Origin: Armigeres subalbatus
Lineage: Eukaryota; Arthropoda; Insecta; Diptera; Culicidae
Assembly (NCBI RefSeq): GCF_024139115.2
Contig: NC_085140.1
Coordinates: forward strand, 17,491,085 to 17,555,084
Direction: 5' to 3'
Length of the DNA stretch: 64,000 bases
The notes under the pieces were generated by a model. It worked only from the letters and a program-made list of their open reading frames with translations, was not told where the DNA came from and ran no database searches. Of this stretch, positions 57,261-64,000 are shown in pieces; the first letter of the stretch is position 1; the number at the start of each line of letters is the position of its first letter. A program made the position numbers and the translations under genes.

Positions 57261-57772
57261 CTCAATTGTTTAGTAAAAAAAACTACGGCGCCGAAAACTT
57301 TACAAATAATTTGAATAAATTATTTTGAAGAAGTATCAGACGTATTTCTGCGTGAGATTTTCTTTGGTGGGGATCGATCTATCGACCCTACCGTAACTAA
57401 AAGATCCCGTCACTGACTCGTCGATTGCGCTTGCTGCTTCTTTTCCCCGTCCTCTCTCATTTTACTATAGTGATCCGTATATCCCATTATCCCTTTCTTC
57501 ACAAACCAGACTTGATCTGTATTGTTATCAAATTCGATTGTTTCCGCTAGTTTCTCATGCAGCGTACACACCAGTCAAGCAGTTTGACGAACATTGACTC
57601 CGCCCCAAGAAAACGCTTCGGTTGCTGCTTTGTTTGAACGTGTGTGAAGTTGTTCGAACTAGGGATCCTATTCACCATTCAGAGATATGCGAAAGCTGCC
57701 ATCTTGAGCCAATCGAGCATTGAGAGCTGTCAGAATCTCAGCCAAATGAACATTGTTAAGTCCTCAGTACAC
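57261..57772. other. Intergenic, no gene seen
   Basis: Flank of the second gypsy element. No repeat boundary or coding frame supported. Confidence 0.4.
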
Positions 57773-58047
57773 TGTTTGTCATAATGACAAATATTTGTCA
57801 AGTTTATCCGGACATCTATCAGACTGATTAGAAATCGACATGGATTTCAGGCTTGTAGAATCGCGTCGTTTCGGATATCCAACTAAACACGTCTAGTCGC
57901 GTTGGTAGATCAAAAGACAATGTTCTTTATTCATTAGGGACATATGTATCTCGGCACCCATGTAAGGATGTCAAAGTGTATCTCTACTCAGGTATATTAT
58001 TATTTATACAAAACAAATGTAATAGAAATGGTGGGACCGATACTACA
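57773..58047 (-). repeat. 3' LTR of gypsy element 2 (outer end uncertain)
   Basis: On minus the LTR begins TGTAGTATCGG at 58047, right after the purine tract GAGGAAGGGAGAGA. AATAAA on minus is at 57926-57931. The outer edge is set at TGTTTGTC (57773) by the TG...CA rule only. Confidence 0.6.
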
Positions 58048-58065
58048 TCTCTCCCTTCCTCAAAA

Positions 58066-58266
58066 TTAATTGATTGTGCCAATCTTATAATCCTTAAAGT
58101 ACAATGGTTGCCTAACTTCTCTTTTAGCTCGAGACGTTACCCCTGAGGTTACTCCCTCATCTAGTCTGGTTTTCGAGAGATCTCTATACCTGATGTTTTC
58201 TGTGACAGCTTCATTTTCATTTGTTGATGTTAGGTTCGGATTGATTTGTGTTGGTTCTTCGACGCC
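58066..58266 (-). CDS. C-terminal segment of gypsy element 2 Pol
   Basis: After the RTE insertion the Pol frame continues from GAT GTT ACA GAG (in the duplicated target) for about 70 codons to TAA at 58066-58068. The tail is hydrophilic and ends with RAKREVRQPLYFKDYKIG, matching the last residues of element 1 (PKREVKRPSYLQDFDVG). The RTE thus cut Pol near its end and not within a catalytic domain. Confidence 0.8.
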   Translation of the reverse strand, partial: GVEEPTQINPNLTSTNENEAVTENIRYRDLSKTRLDEGVTSGVTSRAKREVRQPLYFKDYKIGTIN

Positions 58267-58279
58267 CTCTGTAACATCT

Positions 58280-61200
58280 TATTTATTATTTATTCAGACT
58301 AAGGCCGAAGTGGCCTGTGCGGTATATAAGAGTCTTCTCCATTCGGCTCGGTCCATGGCTACACGTCGCCAACCACGCAGTCTACGGAGGGTCCGCAAGT
58401 CATCACCACCTGATCGATCCACCTTGCCCGCTGCGCACCTCGCCTTCTTGTGCCCGTTGGATCGTTGTCGAGAACCATTTTCACCGGGTTACTGTCCGAC
58501 ATTCTGGCTACGTGCCCGGCCCATCGCAGTCGTCCGATTTTCGCGGTGTGAACGATGGATGGTTCTCCCAACAGCTGATGCAATTCGTGGTTCATTCGCC
58601 TCCTCCACGTACCGTCCGCCATCTGCACCCCACCATAGATGGTACGCAGCACTTTCCTTTCGAAAACTCCAAGTGCGCGTTGGTCCTCCACGAGCATCGT
58701 CCAGGTCTCGTGTCCGTAGAGGACTACCGGTCTAATTAGCGTTTTGTAGATTGTCAGTTTGGTACGGCGGCGAACTCTATTCGATCGGAGCGTCTTGCGG
58801 AGTCCAAAGTACGTACGATTTCCAGCCACTATGCGTCTCCGAATTTCTCTGCTGGTGTCATTTTCGGCAGTCACCAGTGAGCCCAAGTACACAAATTCTT
58901 CTACCACCTCGATTTCGTCACCACCGATGCAAACTCGCGGTGGGTGGCTCACATTGTCTTCTCTTGAACCTCTGCCTATCATGTACTTCGTCTTCGACGT
59001 GTTGATGACTAGTCCGATCCGCTTAGCTTCCCTCTTCAGTCTGATGTAGGCTTCCTCCATCTTCTCAAAGTTACGTGCCATAATATCTATGTCGTCGGCG
59101 AAACCAAATAGCTGGACGGACTTATTGAAAATTGTACCACTCGTGTTAATCCCTGCTCTTCGTATTATCCCTTCCAAAGCGATGATGAATAGCAAACACG
59201 AAAGACCATCACCTTGCCGTAACCCTCTGCGGGTTTCGAAGGGACTCGAGAATGCCCCTGAAACTCGAACTACGCACATCACCCGATCCATCGTCGCTTT
59301 GATCAATCGTGTCAGTTTATCCGGAAAACAGTGTTCGTGCATTAGCTGCCATAGCTGGTCCCGATCGATTGTATCATATGCGGCTTTGAAGTCGATGAAT
59401 AGATGATGTGTGGGCACGTTGTATTCGCGGCATTTCTGCAGTACTTGGCGAATGGCGAACACATGGTCCGTGGTGGAGCGTTCGCCCATAAAACCCGCCT
59501 GGTACTGCCCCACGAACTCCCTTGCAATTGGTGCTAGTCGACGGCATAAATTTTGGGAGAGTACCTTGTAGGCGGCGTTCAGCAATGTGATTGCGCGGTA
59601 GTTGCTACAATCCAGCTTATCGCCCTTTTTGTAGATGGGACACACGACACCTTCCATCCACTCCTGCGGCAAAACTTCCTCCTCCCAAATCTTGGTAATG
59701 ACCCAGTGCAGCGCTTTCCTGGAGATCCGGAGCCGGTAGAATTATGTCCTGCGCGCGTTCTCCCAGGTCCATCACCATACCGCCATCTTCGTCTGCCACA
59801 TCGCCATTCAGGTGCTCTTCGTAGTGCTGCCGCCACCTTTGGATCACCTCACGCTCGTTCGTAAGAAGGTTCCCGTTTATGTCCTTACACATATCAGGCT
59901 GTGGCACGTGGCCCTTACGTGAACGGTTTAACTTCTCATAGAACTTTCGTGTGTTATTAGCGCGGTACAGTTGCTCCGTTTCTTCACGGTCTCGATCTTC
60001 CTGCTGGCGCTTTTTCCTCCGGAAAATCGAGTTTTGTCTGTTCCGCGCCTGTTTATATCGTGCCTCGTTCGCCCTCGTGCGGTGTTGCAGCAATCTCGCC
60101 CATGCTGCATTCTTCTCTTCAACTAACTGCTCACATTCGCCGTCATACCAGTTGTTTCTCTGATCCGGGGGCATCGTGCCTAGTGCAGCGGTTGCGGTGC
60201 TACCAATGGCGGATCGAATATCTCTCCAGCCATCTTCAAGAGACGCTGCGCCTAGCTGCTCTTCCGTTGGAAGTGCCACTTCCAGCTGCTGCGCGTATTC
60301 TTGGGCTAGTCTACCGTCTTGTAGCCGCCCAATGTTAAGCCGCGGCGTCCGACTTCGACGCGTGTTGTACACCGTCGAGAGTTTTGAGCGCAGGCATACT
60401 GCAACGAGGTAGTGGTCGGATTCAATATTCGCACTGCGGTAAGTGCGGACATTCGTGATGTCGGAGAAGAATTTACCGTCGATTAGAACGTGATCGATTT
60501 GGTTTTCCGTTTCTTGGTTAGGTGATCTCCATGTGGCCTTGTGGATATTTTTGCGAGGAAAGAAGGTGCTTCGGACTACCATTCCGCGGGAGGCTGCGAA
60601 GTTTATGCATCGTTGGCCGTTGTCATTCGATACGGTGTGCAGACTATCCGGTCCGATGACCGGTCTATACATTTCCTCCCTTCCTACCTGTGCGTTCATG
60701 TCACCGATGATGATTTTAACGTCCCGCAGTGGGCATCCATCGTATGTCTGCTCCAGCTGTGCGTAGAACGCTTCTTTCTCGTCGTCGGGTCTCCCTTCGT
60801 GTGGGCAGTGCACGTTGATGATGCTATAGTTGAAGAAACGGCCTTTAATCCTCAGCTTGCACATCCTTGCGTTGATTGGCTGCCACCCAATCACGCGTTG
60901 GCGCATCTTACCCAGCACTATGAAGCCGGTTCCCAGCTCGTTGGTGGTGCCACAGCTTTGGTAGAAGGTAGCCGCTCGATGCCCGCTTTTCCACACTTTC
61001 TGTCCTGTCCAGCAAATCTCCTGCAGCGCCACGACGTCGAAGTTGCGGGGATGTAATTCATCGTAGATCATCCTGTCGCAACCTGCGAAACCTAGCGACT
61101 TGCAATTCCATGTTCCAAGCTTCCAATCGTGATCCTGTATTCGTCGCCTAGGTCTTTGCCGATTATATCGAGTCGCATTATCTCTTATATTGTTCGTAAT

Positions 61201-61305
61201 GATTGGTTTTCTAGGCGGCTTATTGGGCCTGCGCAAACCTCCTGTCTCGTCGGAGGGCCGTCGTGTCAGGGCTGTTTAGCGTCCCACCTAACACCAGGAC
61301 TTGGG
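58280..61305 (-). mobile_element. Full-span RTE-like LINE inserted in gypsy element 2
   Basis: Flanked by an exact 13-bp duplication CTCTGTAACATCT (58267-58279 and 61306-61318). The minus-strand 3' end is GAATAAATAATAAATA, the short TAA-type tail usual for RTE elements. 3.03 kb, with 5' end near 61305. Confidence 0.92.
58359..61236 (-). pseudogene. RTE endonuclease-reverse transcriptase, one small deletion/frameshift
   Basis: Endonuclease part 61236 to about 59735: WKLGTWNCKSLG near 61120, VVALQEICWTGQKVW near 61040, KIIIGDMNAQVGREEM near 60700, NQIDHVLIDGKFFSD near 60490, IESDHYLVAVCLRSKL near 60420. RT part in another frame, about 59730-58359: VCPIYKKGDKLDCSNYRAITLL near 59640, RSTTDHVFAIRQVL near 59480, LFIDFKAAYDTIDR near 59400, LRQGDGLSCLLFIIALEG near 59225, FGFADDIDIMA near 59105, EEFVYLGSLV near 58900, RRRMNHELHQLLGEPSI near 58600, ARWIDQV near 58425. 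Between them, against the copy at 14340-16891, about 35 residues of the NKAAGKDG region are missing and the frame shifts. Otherwise unbroken, hence young. Single EN-RT protein of about 1000 residues, no Gag-like ORF1. Confidence 0.9.
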
Positions 61306-61318
61306 CTCTGTAACATCT

Positions 61319-63463
61319 GCTTCATCAATATTGTTATCGGAATCCATTGTACCTGAAAAAAGCTTTTTTAAGTGAGAAACATTACGATGAATTATCTTCC
61401 CACTTTCCTTCGACTTCAACTTAATATCTGGACCGTTTCTGTCCACAACGGTGTACTCTTCAGGGTCATACATCGTTGAGAGCTTGTTTTCTTTTTGTAT
61501 CCGTTTTGTGACTACTACATCACCTTGACTTATCTCAGATGGTTTTGCACTGCGTCGATAGTCCGCATACTCTGCACCTCTTATCTTCTTCAGATGATCC
61601 CGATCCCGAATCTCCTCCAGGATGTTTGATCCTCTTATCAACAAGCCAGGCAGCTTATCTTTCATTCTCCTTCCGAACAGCAATACTGATGGTGCTACGC
61701 CAGTAGTAGAGTGCGGAGTTGAATTATGCATAAGTATGAAAGTCCTAAGATCCCATTGCCAATCCGAGCTATTAGTTTGACTGATTTTCAATCGTTTAAC
61801 AATGCATCGGTTGATCCTCTCCACCTCACCATTAGCCTGAGGCCAATAAGGCGTTGTTCTTCTATGTTGAATGCCGAACTGTTGACAAAAATTCTGGAGT
61901 TCACTGCTAACGAATTGGGGACCGTTATCAGTTTTCATAGACTCGGGCATTCCGAAACGGCAAAATGTCTCATGCAGTGCCTTCACTGTCAATTGTGCTG
62001 TAATTTGCTTCATAATGATGACCTCTGTGAAACGACTAAAATAGTCAATAATCACCAAGAGGTTATGCCCGGACGGAAGTGGCCCAACGAAATCGACGGC
62101 AAGATCAGCCCAAGCATTTTCTGGCAATTTGGTCCTGTTCAACGGCTCCGGAGGGTTTGGTGTTGATACTAATGTACAATTCTTACATTTTTTTACGAAT
62201 GCCTCAACTTTCTTATCCATCTGTGGCCACCATACCTTCTGACGGAGTCTTCTCTTCATGACAACCATTCCAGGGTGGGATTCGTGAGCAATTTCCAATA
62301 TTCGAGATCTTAGTGATTCCGGAATGACTAGCCTATCTCCTCTTAGCAGTAAGTTTTGAACACGACACAACTCTGAGCTGAAAGGTTTAAATTCCTTAGA
62401 CATTTCATTCCAAATCCCTGTTTCTAAACTTTGTTGAACGGCTTGTAGATTTGGATCTTTTTCGGTCTCTGTCTGGACTTCTTCAACTGATACGGCACAA
62501 GGAAATCCACATAAGGTCAACTGCAGTATACAATCTTCATCCGAAGGTCTGTAAGCCACCGGGTTAGTCACAGACAATCGGGAAAGCGCATCGGCTAAAT
62601 TGTTCGTTCCTGGTTCGTATACCACTTCAAAGTTGTATGTCTGTAGACGCAATACCCAGCGTTCTATTCTGGCACAGGGCTTGGATCGCTCTTTGAATAG
62701 AAATATTAGTGGTTTGCAATCAGTTATCAGTTTAAATTTTTTTCCTAGTAAGTATAACTGAAACCTATCGACGGCCCAGATCAGCGACAACGCTTCCCTC
62801 TCAGTTTGAAAATACCTTCTTTCAATCTCTGTTAAAGACTTGCTTGCAAATGATATGATCCTCCGCTTTCCTTCTGCGTCCTGCTGGAGCAAAACAGCAC
62901 CTAGCCCACTGGGACTCGCATCGGCTATTACAATACATAGGTCCTTGGGCTCATAATAACCGAGAAAATTCGATCCACTTACGGCCATCTTGATTTCCTC
63001 AAAAGCATGAGTATGTTTTGATTGCCAATCAAATTTTTCTCCAGTACGAAGCAAGTTTCGAAGAGGTTCTGTTGTATTTGCCAATGATGGTAGAAATCTG
63101 CCAACATATGTGATCAACCCGAGGTAGCTGCGCAGCTCTGATACGTTTCGTGGGAGGCGAAATGACTTTATGGCCGAGATCTTACTTTCTGTTGGCCGGA
63201 TACCTGAACTGGACAACTCGTGACCCAAAAATTCAAGTATGGGAACACCATAAACACATTTCTCCTTTTTCAGTAGAATTCCATATTCTTGGAGACGGGC
63301 TAAGAGTGCCTTCAATCTACGATTATGTTCTTCAGGAGTCCGCCCCCAAATCATTATGTCATCCAAGTAGACGACCACGCCATCTAACCCAGCAATCACT
63401 GACTCCATCACCTTTTGAAACAATTCCGGAGCGCAGCTTATTCCGAACATCAGCCTTTTATAT
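61319..63463 (-). CDS. Gypsy element 2 Pol: RT, RNase H, integrase
   Basis: Exon-like segment downstream of the intron, open throughout. RT: MFGISCAPELFQKVME and catalytic YLDD near 63365. RNase H: IADASPSGLGAVLLQQD near 62925, FQTEREALSLIWAVD near 62815 and NNLADALSRL near 62605. The His-His-Cys-Cys finger runs from HESHPG near 62290 to CKNC near 62190. Integrase D, D, E in AVDFVGPLPSGHN (62090), TDNGPQFVSSEL (61935) and PQANGEVERINR (61850), then a C-terminal domain with the DVVVTKR block near 61530. It copies RNA to DNA and inserts it in the genome. The ATG at 63450 is internal; translation should come from upstream after splicing. At 61306-61318 the frame enters the RTE insertion. Confidence 0.9.
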
Positions 63464-63568
63464 CTGTCAGAAATTTGTAAAAACTCTCAATAAAACTCAC
63501 AATACATTATTGAATTAGGTTTGTTTATTGTATTCAACTGAATTAGATCAACACTTTACCGCGTTTAC
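63464..63568 (-). other. Intron-like insert in gypsy element 2 RT (105 bp)
   Basis: Minus-strand donor TTCAG|GTAAACGCGG at 63568, a CTAAT branch-like word in the middle, acceptor AATTTCTGACAG ending at 63464, next exon A TAT AAA AGG. Splicing gives AGA (Arg) and restores the LFR-YKR block. The unspliced frame reads AGG TAA, an immediate stop. Position is identical to the insert at 10373-10469, but the sequences do not look alike. Confidence 0.88.
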
Positions 63569-64000
63569 CTGAATAATCCCTGTTTTGTTATAAAGGTTGT
63601 GATGTCTCTTGAGCGTTCGGAAATTTCCACTTGATGATAAGCTTCCTTTATATCCAGCTTCGAAAATAGAACCGCACCGTTTATTCCCCCGAATAGTTCC
63701 TCGATTATTGGCAATGGGTGTGTCTCCCTAATAACAGCTTGATTAGCTCTGCGCATGTCGATACACAGACGAATGTCACCATTGTCCTTTACCACTGGTA
63801 CAATTGGGGAAACCCATGCCGATGGTTGCTGTACTCTCTCTATAATGTACTGATGCATCAAATATTGAAGTTTCTCTCCAATTTTGTCCTCCAATGCAAA
63901 TGGAGCCCGGCGATACGGTTGTTGTACTGGCCTAACATCTGGGTTGATCGGGATCTCCACGATGACTCCTTTAATCTTCGGAAAAGCGGCCGAAGTTTCT
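63569..64000 (-). CDS. Gypsy element 2 Pol: start of RT (partial)
   Basis: Open from the window edge: KIKGVIVEIPINPDVRPVQQ near 63980, AFALED/PFALEDKI near 63900, PSAWVSPIVPVVKDNGDIRLC near 63815, MRRANQAVIRETHPLP near 63760, LFSKLDIKEAYHQVEI near 63670 with the first catalytic Asp in KLDIKEAYHQ, and FITKQGLFR before the donor site. No stops or shifts, unlike element 1 in the same stretch. The 5' part, with Gag and protease, lies beyond 64000. Confidence 0.9.

Larger units (their letters stand above)
57773..64000 (-). mobile_element. Ty3/gypsy element 2, runs off the window
   Basis: Minus strand, 3' LTR near 57773-58047, then pol running beyond 64000. It is the same lineage as the element at 4462-12561 (same KIKG...EIPI entry block, same intron position, same C-terminal AKREV/PKREV motif). 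Pol is free of stops apart from the intron and an RTE insertion (58280-61305). It could have been active recently. Gag and the 5' LTR lie outside. Confidence 0.9.

Overview
The window is insect nuclear DNA, almost certainly from a culicine mosquito of the Aedes type. The grounds are introns with GT/AG borders, a Feilai-like tRNA-derived SINE (three copies), RTE, Ty3/gypsy, Ty1/copia and BEL/Pao retroelements, and very many small inverted-repeat elements. Only two host genes are clear: DDX54 (minus strand, 17.4-20.0 kb), a nucleolar DEAD-box helicase, and HEATR6 (plus strand, 50.7-54.4 kb), a HEAT-repeat protein. The rest is transposon sequence, much of it nested.

Layout. 0.56-0.86 kb: SINE. 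1.4-14.2 kb: a decayed RTE-like LINE with two tandem 1012-bp 5' repeats, split by an 8.1-kb gypsy element (LTRs 4462-4676 and 12347-12561, target duplication GTAGG) that is itself hit by two hAT-type elements and a MITE. 14.3-16.9 kb: a second dead RTE copy. 17.4-20.0 kb: DDX54. 20.5-22.5 kb: a MITE and SINE cluster. 22.5-27.0 kb: a 24-bp satellite broken by two hAT-type elements, one carrying about 78 copies of a 23-bp minisatellite. 28.3-32.7 kb: a 4.4-kb element with roughly 130-bp inverted termini, filled with MITEs. 32.8-34.7 kb: another hAT-type element. 34.7-36.5 kb: a gypsy gag remnant. 37.8-39.9 kb: a BEL/Pao pol remnant. 40.6-50.5 kb: two inverted copies of one DNA element; the second carries a 4.7-kb hAT-type insertion, which carries a copia gag-protease element, which carries a MITE in its LTR. 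50.7-54.4 kb: HEATR6. 54.6-57.3 kb: further inverted-repeat elements, including a perfect 104-bp-arm palindrome. 57.8-64.0 kb: the 3' two thirds of a well-preserved gypsy element (minus strand), interrupted by a 3.0-kb RTE with a 13-bp target duplication.

The most notable signal is in the two gypsy copies. Both carry a GT...AG intron-like insert (97 and 105 bp) at the same point in reverse transcriptase, between the Arg and Tyr of the LFR-YKR block. In both, the splice donor reads AG|GTAA, so unspliced RNA stops at the junction and spliced RNA restores Pol. The intron sequences look unrelated, which suggests old, selected regulation of Gag versus Pol. Other strong observations are an array of at least 13 copies of a GCAACTGTGTGCG-like motif in the untranslated leader of the first gypsy element, and the 23-bp minisatellite whose internal inverted repeat shows paired substitutions.
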